61,082 nucleotides of DNA, taken from Bacteroidota bacterium. Its GTDB lineage: Bacteria; Bacteroidota; Bacteroidia; Chitinophagales; Chitinophagaceae. Numbering within the stretch: position 1 is the stretch's first letter; every line of letters starts with the position of its first letter. The notes beneath the pieces are model-generated. The model was not told the origin of the DNA. It worked only from the letters and a program-made list of their open reading frames with translations, and did no database searches. Shown in pieces: positions 41,808 through 50,678 of the stretch. A program made the position numbers and the translations under genes. The DNA lies in contig JABDGW010000006.1 of the NCBI GenBank assembly GCA_013285855.1, forward strand, positions 1 to 61,082. The letters run 5' to 3'.

Positions 41808-43081
41808 TGCAGGTTGTAGAATATCCGGATAAAAAAGATTGGAAGCAATTGTTGCAAAGACCATCGCAGGATTTTACTTCTGTAAAAAATATTGTTGAAA
41901 GTATTTTGAATGATGTAAAGCAACGTGGTGATGCAGCTGTAAAAGATTATACAAAGAAGTTTGATAAACTCGATTTGACTAATTTTTTTGTTAGTGAAGA
42001 AGAATGGCAAACAGCAGCAACAATTAATGATGATTTGAAAACTGCCATAAATATTTCCATAAAAAATGTGCGCAAATTTCATGAAGCACAACAACAACCT
42101 GTTGAAAAGATTGAAACAATGCCGGGTGTTGTTTGCTGGCGCAAATCTGTTGCTATTGAAAAGGTTGGCTTATATATTCCCGGTGGTACGGCGCCTTTGT
42201 TTTCTACTTTAATTATGTTGGGAGTTCCCGCAACTATTGCGCGTTGTAAAGAGATTATTGTTTGTACACCGCCACAAAAGAATGGCTTTGTTCATCCTGC
42301 TGTTTTATATGCTGCAAAACAAATCGGCATCAATACAATTTATAAAGTTGGTGGTGCACAAGCTATTGCCGCATTGGCTTACGGAACGGAAACGATTGAT
42401 AAAGTATATAAGATTTTTGGGCCGGGAAACCAGTTTATAACCTGCGCAAAAATGTTGGTAAATGCAGAAGGTGTAGCCATTGATATGCCCGCCGGTCCGA
42501 GTGAAGTTGCTGTATTAGCTGATGCAAATGCTAATGCTGAATTTATTGCTGCAGATCTTTTATCGCAGGCGGAACATGGAAAAGATTCACAGGTTTTATT
42601 AGTGACGAATGATAAAACAATTGCTGATAAAACGATTGCAAGTTTAGAGCAACAATTAAATAGTTTGCCAAGAAAGGATATTGCTGTTGATGCATTGAAG
42701 AACAGCAAAGCCATTATTGTAAATGATATTGATGAAGGCATTGATCTATTAAATGAATATGCGCCGGAGCATTTGATTATTGCTTGTGATAATGTAGAAT
42801 TAATTGCTGAAAAAATTACCAATGCCGGTTCAGTATTTCTGGGAAATTATTCGCCGGAAAGTGTAGGTGATTATGCTTCAGGAACCAATCATGCGTTACC
42901 TACGAATGGTTTTGCAAAAGCATATAGTGGTGTTTCATTAGATAGTTTTTATAAGAAGATCACGTTTCAGCAATTATCAAACCAAGGATTAAAAAATATT
43001 GCAAATGCAGTAACAACAATGGCCGAAGCAGAAGGTTTGCAGGCACATGCTAATGCAGTTACTGTAAGATTAAAAAATTAA
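41804..43081 (+). CDS. hisD: histidinol dehydrogenase
   Basis: Last two steps of the pathway: histidinol to histidine with two NAD+, zinc dependent. A 425-residue protein of normal length with VCWRKSVAIEKVGLYIPGGT, YKVGGAQAIAALAYGTETI, the active-site region PAGPSEVAVLADANANAEFI and the Zn-ligand block SQAEHGKDSQ, then EYAPEHLIIACDN and GNYSPESVGDYASGTNHALPTNG (in parts). The start may be ATG 41804 or the next codon ATG 41807. It overlaps hisG by four bases and is separated from hisC by two. Confidence 0.97.
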   Translation: MMQVVEYPDKKDWKQLLQRPSQDFTSVKNIVESILNDVKQRGDAAVKDYTKKFDKLDLTNFFVSEEEWQTAATINDDLKTAINISIKNVRKFHEAQQQPVEKIETMPGVVCWRKSVAIEKVGLYIPGGTAPLFSTLIMLGVPATIARCKEIIVCTPPQKNGFVHPAVLYAAKQIGINTIYKVGGAQAIAALAYGTETIDKVYKIFGPGNQFITCAKMLVNAEGVAIDMPAGPSEVAVLADANANAEFIAADLLSQAEHGKDSQVLLVTNDKTIADKTIASLEQQLNSLPRKDIAVDALKNSKAIIVNDIDEGIDLLNEYAPEHLIIACDNVELIAEKITNAGSVFLGNYSPESVGDYASGTNHALPTNGFAKAYSGVSLDSFYKKITFQQLSNQGLKNIANAVTTMAEAEGLQAHANAVTVRLKN

Positions 43082-43083
43082 TT

Positions 43084-44136
43084 ATGGCTGAATTTAGCTT
43101 GGATAATATTCTTCGTAATAATGTAAAAAAGCTGGTGCCTTATTCATCAGCTCGTTCAGAGTTTGAAGGTGATGCACAAATATTCTTAGATGCGAATGAA
43201 AACAGTTTGGGTTCATCAATTGATGTAAATTATAATCGCTATCCTGATCCTTTGCAAAAACAATTGAAACAAAAACTTTCATCTATAAAAGACATTGCAA
43301 CAGAAAATATTTTTGTTGGTAATGGAAGCGATGAAGCGATTGATCTTTTGATAAGAGCTTTTTGCAATCCGGGTGTTGATAATATTTTGATCTTTCCTCC
43401 AACCTATGGCATGTACGAAGTAGCTGCTGAAATAAATGATGTTGCTATTAATAAAGTTTTATTAACGGAAGATTTTCAATTGAATATAGAAGCTGCAAAA
43501 GTTGCTATTGATTCAAATACAAAGATCATTTGGATTTGTTCGCCTAATAACCCAACAGGGAATTTATTGGCTGAAGAAAGTATTGAATGGTTATTGAAAA
43601 ACTTTCACGGAATTGTTGTAGTTGATGAAGCGTATATTGATTTTGCTTCAAAAGATTCATGGATAAAAAGATTAAATGAATATTCAAATCTTGTGGTATT
43701 GCAAACTTTATCTAAAGCATGGGGCTTAGCTGGATTGAGAATTGGATTTGCTTACGCTTCAAAAGAAATTATTAATGTGTTGAATAAAATAAAGCCGCCG
43801 TATAATATCAGCGAAGCAACACAGCAGTTAGCGTTTTTAGCATTACAAAATGAAGAAGAAGCAAAAGAAAAAACCATTGTTTTAATTCAACAAAAAGAAA
43901 GATTGTTGCAGGAGTTTCAGCAATTCGATTTTATAAAAAAAATATATCCGTCAGATGCAAATTTTATTTTGATAAAAGTTGAAAATGCAAGTGATCTGTA
44001 TAAGTACCTTTTGTCAAAAACTATTGTAGTAAGAAATCGAAGCAATCAACCTTTGTGTGAAAACAGTTTGCGTGTAACTATTGGAACTCCTGAAGAAAAT
44101 GATCAACTTTTAATGGCTTTAAAAGAATATAAATAA
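43084..44136 (+). CDS. hisC: histidinol-phosphate aminotransferase
   Basis: PLP enzyme converting imidazole-acetol phosphate to histidinol phosphate. A 350-residue class I/II aminotransferase with [13 protein letters not shown] at the N-terminus, [17 protein letters not shown] (cofactor loop), [22 protein letters not shown] and the PLP lysine in [18 protein letters not shown]. The C-terminal FILIKV ... [27 protein letters not shown] carries the substrate Arg. It overlaps the start of hisB by one base (TAATG). Confidence 0.97.
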   Translation: MAEFSLDNILRNNVKKLVPYSSARSEFEGDAQIFLDANENSLGSSIDVNYNRYPDPLQKQLKQKLSSIKDIATENIFVGNGSDEAIDLLIRAFCNPGVDNILIFPPTYGMYEVAAEINDVAINKVLLTEDFQLNIEAAKVAIDSNTKIIWICSPNNPTGNLLAEESIEWLLKNFHGIVVVDEAYIDFASKDSWIKRLNEYSNLVVLQTLSKAWGLAGLRIGFAYASKEIINVLNKIKPPYNISEATQQLAFLALQNEEEAKEKTIVLIQQKERLLQEFQQFDFIKKIYPSDANFILIKVENASDLYKYLLSKTIVVRNRSNQPLCENSLRVTIGTPEENDQLLMALKEYK

Positions 44137-45026
44137 TGAAGAAGCTTTTTATTGATATTGATACCATTCTTGTTTCTGTAAGCGGTAGCTCTGTTGAAGA
44201 TATAAGTTTTGAAAAAGATGTGATTCATACTTTATACCGAATCAGCAAACAATTAAATTATGAATTGATTTTAATTGTAAAGAGCAAAACAACTCGTGTG
44301 CTTTCTAAAGCAATTGAAGTATTGAAAAATGAAAGTATTGTTTTTAAAATTCAGGATAATGTTGATGCAATTGGGAAGAATGAAAAGTATATTAAAAAAG
44401 AGAATTTTACAAATTGGGATGATGTGTATGCAAATTTAAAATCATCATCACGAAAAATTATTCATTCAAGAAACACCAATGAAACTAAGATTGAAATCGA
44501 AATGAATCTTGATGGCAACGGAGCTTATAATGTTGATACAGGTTTAAATTTTTTCAACCACATGATCGAGCAATTATCAAAGCATAGTTTGATCGATTTA
44601 AATTTGAAAGTTGATGGTGACTTGCATATTGATGAACATCACACAATAGAAGATACGGCTATTGCTTTAGGTGAAACAATTGCAAAAGCGGTTGGTAATA
44701 AAAAAGGAATGGAGCGCTATGGTTTTTTATTACCAATGGATGATTGCCTGGCCCAGGTTGCTATTGATTTCGGCGGCAGAAATTGGTTGGTTTGGGATGT
44801 AAAATTCAATCGTGAGTATGTTGGTGATATGCCAACAGAAATGTTCTATCATTTCTTTAAATCGTTCAGCGATGCAGCAAAATGTAATTTGAATATTAAA
44901 GCGGAAGGCGATAATGAACATCATAAAATTGAATCAATATTCAAAGCATTTGCAAAGTCAATTAAGATGGCAATTGCTGTTGATGAAAGCAATGATGCGT
45001 TACCAACAACAAAAGGAATTTTGTAA
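44136..45026 (+). CDS. hisB: imidazoleglycerol-phosphate dehydratase with a degenerate N-terminal phosphatase domain
   Basis: The C-terminal domain (about residues 106-296) is an intact IGP dehydratase: [32 protein letters not shown] and [13 protein letters not shown] carry the Mn-binding His/Glu residues, and the family C-terminus TTKGIL is present. The N-terminal 105 residues align in position with the HAD histidinol-phosphatase domain of bifunctional HisB (usually about 165 residues), but motif I reads FIDIDTIL instead of DxDGT. The zinc-binding cysteines are absent (no Cys in the domain), and the later HAD motifs are missing. So the dehydratase activity is expected and the phosphatase activity is probably lost. 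A separate histidinol phosphatase would be needed elsewhere. Confidence 0.95.
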   Translation: MKKLFIDIDTILVSVSGSSVEDISFEKDVIHTLYRISKQLNYELILIVKSKTTRVLSKAIEVLKNESIVFKIQDNVDAIGKNEKYIKKENFTNWDDVYANLKSSSRKIIHSRNTNETKIEIEMNLDGNGAYNVDTGLNFFNHMIEQLSKHSLIDLNLKVDGDLHIDEHHTIEDTAIALGETIAKAVGNKKGMERYGFLLPMDDCLAQVAIDFGGRNWLVWDVKFNREYVGDMPTEMFYHFFKSFSDAAKCNLNIKAEGDNEHHKIESIFKAFAKSIKMAIAVDESNDALPTTKGIL

Positions 45027-45608
45027 ATGAAAATTGTAATTATAAAATATAATGCCGGTAATGTTTGTTCTGTTGAGTTTGGGTTGCAGCGATTAGGTGC
45101 GAATGCAATTGTTTCTGATGATGTAGAAGAAATATTAAGCGCAGATAAAATTATTTTTCCAGGAGTTGGTGCTGCTGGTTTTGCAATGGATTATTTGCGT
45201 GAAAGAAAGCTGGATGAAGTAATCAAAAATTGTAAACAACTTTTTTTAGGAATTTGTTTGGGTATGCAATTGCTGTGCAAATATTCAGAAGAAAATAATA
45301 CGCAATGCATTGGCGTGTTTGATGAATGTGTAAAAAAATTTGAAGGCGATATTAAAGTACCGCAAATGGGTTGGAATAATATTTATGATTTGCGGCAATC
45401 CTTGTTCAAGGATTTGAATGAAAACGAGTTTGTGTATTTCGTGCACAGTTATTATGTGGAGAAATCAAATCATACTGCAGCGACAGCAAATTACAGCTTG
45501 GAATATAGTGCTGCGATACAGAAAGATAATTTTTATGCAGTGCAATTTCACCCGGAAAAGTCTGGCAAAACAGGAGAAAGAATTCTGAAAAATTTTATTG
45601 AATTATGA
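45027..45608 (+). CDS. hisH: imidazole glycerol phosphate synthase, glutaminase subunit
   Basis: Supplies ammonia from glutamine to HisF. A 193-residue class I glutamine amidotransferase: IFPGVGAAGFAM, nucleophile Cys in LGICLGMQLL, VPQMGWNNI (characteristic of HisH), FVHSYYVE and the His-Glu pair in AVQFHPEKSGKTGERILKNF. It starts directly after the hisB stop codon (TAA ATG) and overlaps hisA by ATGA. Confidence 0.97.
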   Translation: MKIVIIKYNAGNVCSVEFGLQRLGANAIVSDDVEEILSADKIIFPGVGAAGFAMDYLRERKLDEVIKNCKQLFLGICLGMQLLCKYSEENNTQCIGVFDECVKKFEGDIKVPQMGWNNIYDLRQSLFKDLNENEFVYFVHSYYVEKSNHTAATANYSLEYSAAIQKDNFYAVQFHPEKSGKTGERILKNFIEL

Positions 45609-46327
45609 TCGAAATTATACCGGCGATAGATATAATAGACGGCAAATGTGTTCGATTATCACAAGGTGATTATGATACAAAAAAGATCTATAACGAATCG
45701 CCTGTTGAAGTTGCCAAAGAATTTGAAGAAGCCGGAATAAAAAGATTGCACATGGTTGATCTGGATGGCGCGAAACAAAGCAAAATCATCAACTTTAAAA
45801 CATTAGAATCGGTTACATCAAATACAAAGCTGAAAATTGATTTTGGGGGCGGAATTAAAACAAACGAAGATGTTGAAGCTGTTTTAAATACAGGTGCAGC
45901 AATGATCAATATTGGAAGCGTTGCCGTTAAGCAACCTGAGTTGGTTGAAGATTGGATAAAACAATTTGGTGCATCAAAAATTTTATTAGGTGCTGACGTT
46001 AGAGATGAAAATATTATGATCAGCGGATGGCAACAATCAGCGAATCTCAACATCATAAATTATATAAGCGCTTATATAAATCGTGGTGTTGACCAGATTT
46101 TTTGTACAGATATTTCTAAAGATGGTTTATTACAGGGCGCATCAATCGATTTGTATAAAAAGATATTAAAGGCTTTTCCGCAACTGCATTTAATTGCAAG
46201 TGGTGGCATAACATCAATTGATGATATTGAAGAGTTAGATGCGATTGGTTGTTCAGGTGCTATTATTGGGAAAGCTTTGTATGAAGGGAGAATTCAATTA
46301 AATCAATTAAAGAAATATTTGCAGTAA
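45605..46327 (+). CDS. hisA: ProFAR isomerase
   Basis: Amadori isomerisation of ProFAR to PRFAR. A 240-residue half-barrel-duplicated TIM barrel: [19 protein letters not shown] with the first catalytic Asp, [29 protein letters not shown] (phosphate loop 1), [18 protein letters not shown] with the second Asp, [13 protein letters not shown] and [16 protein letters not shown] (phosphate loop 2). It overlaps hisH by four bases and hisF by one. Confidence 0.97.
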   Translation: MIEIIPAIDIIDGKCVRLSQGDYDTKKIYNESPVEVAKEFEEAGIKRLHMVDLDGAKQSKIINFKTLESVTSNTKLKIDFGGGIKTNEDVEAVLNTGAAMINIGSVAVKQPELVEDWIKQFGASKILLGADVRDENIMISGWQQSANLNIINYISAYINRGVDQIFCTDISKDGLLQGASIDLYKKILKAFPQLHLIASGGITSIDDIEELDAIGCSGAIIGKALYEGRIQLNQLKKYLQ

Positions 46328-47082
46328 TGCCCTTGACAAAAAGAATCATTCCATGTTTGGATGTAAAAGATGGCCGCACAGTGAAAGGTGTAAATTTTGT
46401 AAACATTCGTGATGCAGGTGATGCTGTTGAACTTGCTGCATTTTATGCAGAACAAGGTGCTGATGAATTGGTTTTTCTTGATATAACCGCAACAAATGAA
46501 AAGCGCAAAACGCTTGTTGATTTGGTTACAAAAGTTGCTGCGGCTATCAATATTCCATTTACTGTTGGTGGCGGTATTTCTTCTGTTGAAGATGTGAGTG
46601 TTTTATTAAATGCCGGTGCTGATAAAATTTCTATCAACACGGCAGCAATTAAAAGACCTGAGTTGATAACCGAGATCGCAAAACAATTTGGTGTACAATG
46701 CACAGTGTTGGCGGTTGATGCAAAGTTTGAAAATGATAATTGGTTTGTCTATTTGAATGGCGGCCGTGTGGCAACATCAATGAATGCAATTGAATGGATG
46801 AAGCAAGCCATCGATCTTGGTGCAGGTGAAATTTTATTAACGTCAATTAATCATGATGGAACCAAACAAGGCTTTGCGAATGAACTGATCAAAGAGGTAG
46901 AGTCGTTTTCATGCGTTCCGGTAATTGCAAGTGGTGGTGCAGGCAACATGCAACATTTCGCAGATGTTTTTGAAGCAGGCGCAGACGCAGCTTTGGCGGC
47001 GAGCTTGTTTCATTATAAAGAAATTGCAATTCCTGATTTGAAGATGTTTTTAAAAGATCGAAATATTAATGTTAGAGTGTAA
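46327..47082 (+). CDS. hisF: imidazole glycerol phosphate synthase, cyclase subunit
   Basis: Joins ammonia from HisH to PRFAR and releases imidazoleglycerol phosphate and AICAR. A 251-residue TIM barrel: [19 protein letters not shown] (Asp 11 region), [40 protein letters not shown] (second catalytic Asp), [16 protein letters not shown] and [32 protein letters not shown] in order. The next gene follows after 89 bases, a wider gap than elsewhere in the operon. Confidence 0.97.
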   Translation: MPLTKRIIPCLDVKDGRTVKGVNFVNIRDAGDAVELAAFYAEQGADELVFLDITATNEKRKTLVDLVTKVAAAINIPFTVGGGISSVEDVSVLLNAGADKISINTAAIKRPELITEIAKQFGVQCTVLAVDAKFENDNWFVYLNGGRVATSMNAIEWMKQAIDLGAGEILLTSINHDGTKQGFANELIKEVESFSCVPVIASGGAGNMQHFADVFEAGADAALAASLFHYKEIAIPDLKMFLKDRNINVRV

Positions 47083-47171
47083 TTCAATGTTGCCATGAAA
47101 ATATACAGTACAAGGGAGTGACACAACCGTGCTGCCATGTAATACAAAAGCTGATCAACAAAAAAGAAATT

Positions 47172-47771
47172 ATGAAACCTGACTTTGATAAATTTCCGGA
47201 TAAACTTATTCCTGTAATTGTGCAAGATGCATCAACTAATAAAGTGTTGATGCTTGGTTATATGAATGAAGAGGCATTTGATAAAACGACCGTTGATCAG
47301 CGAATAACTTTTTATAGTCGCAGCAAACAAGGGCTTTGGACAAAAGGCGAAACCAGCGGCAATTTTCTTTTTGTGAAAGACATTTTGATGGATTGCGACA
47401 ATGATTGTTTGCTTATCAAAGCAAATCCTGTTGGGCCGGTTTGCCATACTGGCGCAGATACTTGTTTTAGTGAAACTAATGAAGGTAATTTTTTAAATCA
47501 ATTGGAAAAGATCATTGAATCAAGAAAAGAAACAAAACAAGAAGGTTCTTATGTAAACAGTTTGTTTGAAAAAGGTATTAATAAAATTGCGCAGAAAGTA
47601 GGAGAAGAAGCGGTTGAACTGGTAATTGAGGCAAAAGATAACAACGATGAATTGTTTAAAGATGAAGCGGCAGACCTATTATTTCATTATTTGATTTTGT
47701 TGAATGCAAAAGGAATGTCGCTGAACGATATTGAAAGGGTTTTAAAAACAAGACACACCCAATCCACATAA
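47172..47771 (+). CDS. hisIE: bifunctional phosphoribosyl-AMP cyclohydrolase / phosphoribosyl-ATP pyrophosphatase
   Basis: Steps two and three of the pathway in one protein of 199 residues. The HisI part (about 1-105) has IPVIVQDASTNKVLMLGYMNEEA, FYSRSKQGLWTKGETSGNFL and the metal site MDCDNDCLLIKANPVGPVCHTG (shown in pieces). The HisE part (about 110-199) has GINKIAQKVGEEAVELVIEA and LFKDEAADLLFHYLILL, the MazG-like four-helix motif. ATG 47172 fits the usual family start; an in-frame GTG at 47118 would add 18 residues rich in Cys and is unlikely. It is the last gene of the operon. Confidence 0.96.
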   Translation: MKPDFDKFPDKLIPVIVQDASTNKVLMLGYMNEEAFDKTTVDQRITFYSRSKQGLWTKGETSGNFLFVKDILMDCDNDCLLIKANPVGPVCHTGADTCFSETNEGNFLNQLEKIIESRKETKQEGSYVNSLFEKGINKIAQKVGEEAVELVIEAKDNNDELFKDEAADLLFHYLILLNAKGMSLNDIERVLKTRHTQST

Positions 47772-47861
47772 AGGGAGTTTGCAGGCCTCTAATAAATTGT
47801 AATGCTTTTGTAAAATGAAGTTCGTAAGCCTTTGCTTTAGGGAAGGGTGGATAAGCTTACC

Positions 47862-47869
47862 TATCTTTG
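47862..47869 (+). promoter_or_regulatory. -7 box of the AraC-type gene
   Basis: TATCTTTG matches TAnnTTTG and lies 9 bases before ATG 47879. An inverted repeat GTAAGC (47824-47829) / GCTTAC (47854-47859) ends just before it and may be an operator or the end signal of the his operon. Confidence 0.45.
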
Positions 47870-47878
47870 CGCCCGTTC

Positions 47879-48796
47879 ATGATACAAACACTGGACATAT
47901 TGCAGGCAGCCCACCGCGACACAATTGATTCGAGGATGGATCTGCTTGAGGTAAAGGAGCAGCAGGTTCCCGGTTCGGTGCATTATATGATCCGCAGGTA
48001 CAATGCACCACAGTTTTTGCATACAGAAGATAAAGGCATGCTGGTATATCATTACAGTAAAAGCCAGCCTGATGAAAATTTCTTTGAGCTGCGGTTTTGT
48101 ATTACAGGCAATAAATATTGTTCAGAAAAAAATTGTATGGCCTGCGTAGCGTCTGCAGAACAATGCAAAAGCCACAATACAATTGATGTTTTCTCTTTTC
48201 ATTTCTCATCGGGTTTTTTATACCAGTTTGTACATAATGTAAAGCTTGCGAATAGAAAAGATGAAGTGCTTGCTTTCAGCCATCCTTATTCATTCAATAA
48301 AATTTTTCCTGTTTGCAGCCGTAAGCGCATGGTGCTGGATGCCTTGCTCAGCAATGGTTTCAGCGGTGCACTCGAAAATATTTACACCAATGCAAAAGTG
48401 CATGAACTGCTTTTATACAGTGTTGAATGTTTAGTTGAAGAAAAGGAAGAAGGCTTTGCATGCAAGTTCCTCGAAAATGAATCAGGCCGCGACAGCATTT
48501 ATAAAGCCCGTGAAATTTTGCTGGAACGAATTGGTAATCCTATAACCATTAAAGAACTCAGCCGTAAGGTTGCCATCAACGAATGTTATCTTAAACAGGG
48601 ATTTAAAGAAATTTTTGGCACCACCATTTTTGATTTTTACCAGCAACAAAGAATGGAGCATGCAAAATATCTTTTGTATGAAAAAAGTTTAAGTGTTACT
48701 GATGTTTCTGATCTGCTTGGTTACTCATCTATCTCGCATTTCTCTGCCGCATTTAAAAAGCACACCGGTTTAAAACCTTGTGAGTTGTTGAAGTAA
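47879..48796 (+). CDS. AraC-family transcriptional regulator with N-terminal cysteine cluster
   Basis: A 305-residue regulator from ATG 47879 (a TTG at 47867 would add four residues). The C-terminal AraC double helix-turn-helix is clear: ITIKELSRKVAINECYLKQGFKEIFGTTIFDFYQQQRMEHAKYLL (in two pieces), then LSVTDVSDLLGYSSISHFSAAFKKHTGLKPCELL. The N-terminal sensing region resembles the PchR-type regulators of iron uptake (FFELRFCITGNKYC). It carries five cysteines in a short window (Cys74, 81, 86, 89, 96; C-x4-C-x2-C-x6-C after the first), which could bind a metal or iron-sulphur cluster. No siderophore or receptor gene is adjacent. Confidence 0.88.
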   Translation: MIQTLDILQAAHRDTIDSRMDLLEVKEQQVPGSVHYMIRRYNAPQFLHTEDKGMLVYHYSKSQPDENFFELRFCITGNKYCSEKNCMACVASAEQCKSHNTIDVFSFHFSSGFLYQFVHNVKLANRKDEVLAFSHPYSFNKIFPVCSRKRMVLDALLSNGFSGALENIYTNAKVHELLLYSVECLVEEKEEGFACKFLENESGRDSIYKAREILLERIGNPITIKELSRKVAINECYLKQGFKEIFGTTIFDFYQQQRMEHAKYLLYEKSLSVTDVSDLLGYSSISHFSAAFKKHTGLKPCELLK

Positions 48797-48955
48797 GCTG
48801 TTAGCTTTTTACTTTATTTATAACTTTTTGGACTCTTGCAAATACTACAAAAACAAAGCACAACAACTTACACTTGATTGGACATTTGCTTTTCAAGTAA
48901 TACAAGTAATAATCATTTTACAAATATTCAACCAAATTAAATTTTAAAAAGCAGA

Positions 48956-48973
48956 TTCCCGCCTTCGCGGGAA
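48956..48973. repeat. short hairpin TTCCCGC/GCGGGAA
   Basis: TTCCCGC-CTTC-GCGGGAA with perfect 7-bp arms, preceded by GCAGA and followed by TGACG. This sequence type is found dispersed between genes in many bacteria. It lies in the 452-base gap after the AraC gene, which otherwise holds the double-hairpin element and no gene. Confidence 0.6.
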
Positions 48974-49101
48974 TGACGATTAAAAACATTACTGTTTATC
49001 AGCATCTAAATAAGTAGAAGCAAGAACACAATAACTCAAACAAATTAATTAAGGCTCAACTGCTTAAAAATCAGCAGTACAAAAGCTTAATTAATTCGAA
49101 T

Positions 49102-49226
49102 GAGCGAACGTGCTGAAATCGACAAAGGAGATTCGCGAAGGCAATTAAAAATAATTAATAACTGAGCAATATCGTTCGCTCTTGAATTTCTTTGGTTACT
49201 TTCTTTTTTCAAGAAAAGAAAGTAAC
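49102..49226. promoter_or_regulatory. double-hairpin element upstream of FKBP gene
   Basis: First inverted repeat GAGCGAACG (49102-49110) / CGTTCGCTC (49173-49181). Then, after TTGAATTTCTTTG, a second one: GTTACTTTCTTTT (49195-49207) / AAAAGAAAGTAAC (49214-49226) with a 6-base loop. The second hairpin ends 22 bases before ATG 49249 and covers the expected -33 promoter region. A similar pair precedes metF at 50575-50643. Confidence 0.6.
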
Positions 49227-49248
49227 AAGCTTTTTGTTTCTTTGCATT

Positions 49249-49671
49249 ATGAGCTTACAACATAAATTAAAAGCTATGTTTCAATCAAAAGCAGAAGAAC
49301 AAGAAAAGTTTTTGCAGGAGAATGCAAAAGCAGAAGGTGTTACTACGTTGCCTTCAGGTTTACAATATACCATTCTAAAAGATGCAGAAGGCGAAAAGCC
49401 CGGTGCACGTTCTTTGGTTACAGTACATTATGAAGGCAAATTAATTAACGATAAAATTTTTGATAGTTCTTATAAACGCGGACAGCCGGCAACATTTGGT
49501 GTTAACCAGGTTATACCCGGCTGGACAGAAGCATTGCAACTGATGACTGTTGGCAGCAAGTGGCGATTGTTTATTCCTTCTAATTTAGGTTATGGCGCAA
49601 GAGGTGCCGGCAGTTCTATTCCTCCAAATGCAACATTGATATTTGACGTCGAGTTGTTAGGTATTCGTTAG
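49249..49671 (+). CDS. FKBP-type peptidyl-prolyl cis-trans isomerase
   Basis: A 140-residue protein: a short N-terminal helix (HKLKAMFQSKAEEQEKFLQE) and one FKBP domain with GLQYTILKDAEGEKPGARS, VTVHYEGKLINDKIFDSSYK, QVIPGWTEALQLMTVGSKWR, the LGYGARGAGSSIPPNATLIF hallmark and a final FDVELLGI. It catalyses proline isomerisation. No signal peptide is present, so the protein is cytoplasmic, unlike the exported FkpA-type. ATG 49249 gives MSLQHKLK; the open frame extends back to 49192 through the hairpin element and is not credible there. Its stop codon overlaps that of the convergent oxygenase gene. Confidence 0.92.
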   Translation: MSLQHKLKAMFQSKAEEQEKFLQENAKAEGVTTLPSGLQYTILKDAEGEKPGARSLVTVHYEGKLINDKIFDSSYKRGQPATFGVNQVIPGWTEALQLMTVGSKWRLFIPSNLGYGARGAGSSIPPNATLIFDVELLGIR

Positions 49672-50438
49672 TGTTTAATATCTAATTCTTTAACCTGCGA
49701 TTTGTATTTATCAGGAAGAACAAGCTCCTTCAAAAAATTATCCAACTTAATTAACCTGCTAAGTTTATAAGCAGGAACAACAAGGCTCATCATTGAAAAA
49801 TTACTGAAGCCAAGTAAAGTATATACTCTTTTTGGAACTAATAATTTTTGTGATTCAATCAATATGTAATAACGAAAAGTGCCGAGATGTTTTTTGTATT
49901 GTTTGAACAAATCAATTGTATAATTGCTTTTAGCTAAATCATTTTGCAAGTGTCGTTCATAATCAATTGTCCAGGCTTTATAATTTGAAGGCAATTGTTT
50001 TAAATGCATTCGGGAACCAACTTTATAAAACACATTAAACACTTCCTGTTTTTCATCATCAGTTAATTTTCTTTCCAGCAATTCATAAGATGCAATGGAA
50101 TAATGAATCAACATAAATAAAACATCCCTGTATGCCCAATCTGGTATTGCAGCATTGCGGTTTTGTTCAACCGCGGCATGAATGCTTGTTATTTTATCAA
50201 TAGCTTTATTTGCTGTATCAACGTCAGAAAAAATTATGAAGCGTGCGTACGTAACTGTTGAGAACAATCTTCCAATTGGATCAGCGGGCAACTTGCCTGT
50301 GAAGTATAACCAATCAACGGCCTTATTTAAAGCAAATTCTGCAGCAGATCCTGCGAAGATGAACATCACGGTATCAGCCTTGCCCCAAATCTTTCTTACG
50401 ATTGAACCCTGTTCAACAAAGAGTTTATTTGTTTGCAC
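49668..50438 (-). CDS. MpaB/DUF2236-type oxygenase
   Basis: A 256-residue protein of the MpaB/rubber-oxygenase (DUF2236) family. The N-terminal block is SIVRKIWGKADTVMFIFAGS, then TVTYARFIIFSDVDTANKAI, the haem-region His in ITSIHAAVEQNR, and LFMLIHYSIASYELLE with the second conserved His-Tyr, followed by a helical C-terminal half. Family members are haem-b oxygenases that cleave C=C bonds or act on fungal meroterpenoids; the substrate here is unknown. Its stop codon overlaps that of FKBP (TTA/TAG over four bases), so the two genes are convergent with no gap. Confidence 0.82.
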   Translation of the reverse strand: MQTNKLFVEQGSIVRKIWGKADTVMFIFAGSAAEFALNKAVDWLYFTGKLPADPIGRLFSTVTYARFIIFSDVDTANKAIDKITSIHAAVEQNRNAAIPDWAYRDVLFMLIHYSIASYELLERKLTDDEKQEVFNVFYKVGSRMHLKQLPSNYKAWTIDYERHLQNDLAKSNYTIDLFKQYKKHLGTFRYYILIESQKLLVPKRVYTLLGFSNFSMMSLVVPAYKLSRLIKLDNFLKELVLPDKYKSQVKELDIKH

Positions 50439-50574
50439 TGTTTGCTATTGATGAATACAAATAAACAGAAATATTGTATGAAGTTCCTGTTAATGATTGC
50501 AGTTATTCAATAGAAATTTTATAATGAGATTTCTCTCATCGGTCTAAATGACTGGCAGATTAATCATGGCGTGT

Positions 50575-50643
50575 GAACGAATGTGTCGCAAGATCATTCG
50601 TTCCTGGATTTTTTAGTACTTTTTATACCAGGACAAAAAGTAC
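50575..50643. promoter_or_regulatory. double-hairpin element upstream of metF
   Basis: GAACGAATG (50575-50583) / CATTCGTTC (50595-50603), then, after CTGGATTTTTTA, GTACTTTTT (50616-50624) / AAAAAGTAC (50635-50643). The -7 box TACATTTG follows at 50656-50663 and ATG at 50679. The arrangement and part of the sequence (CGTTC.CT.GAATTT and AGTACTTT/GTTACTTT) match the element at 49102-49226. Confidence 0.6.
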
Positions 50644-50678
50644 AGAATACATAATTACATTTGCACCACTTTTTTAAA

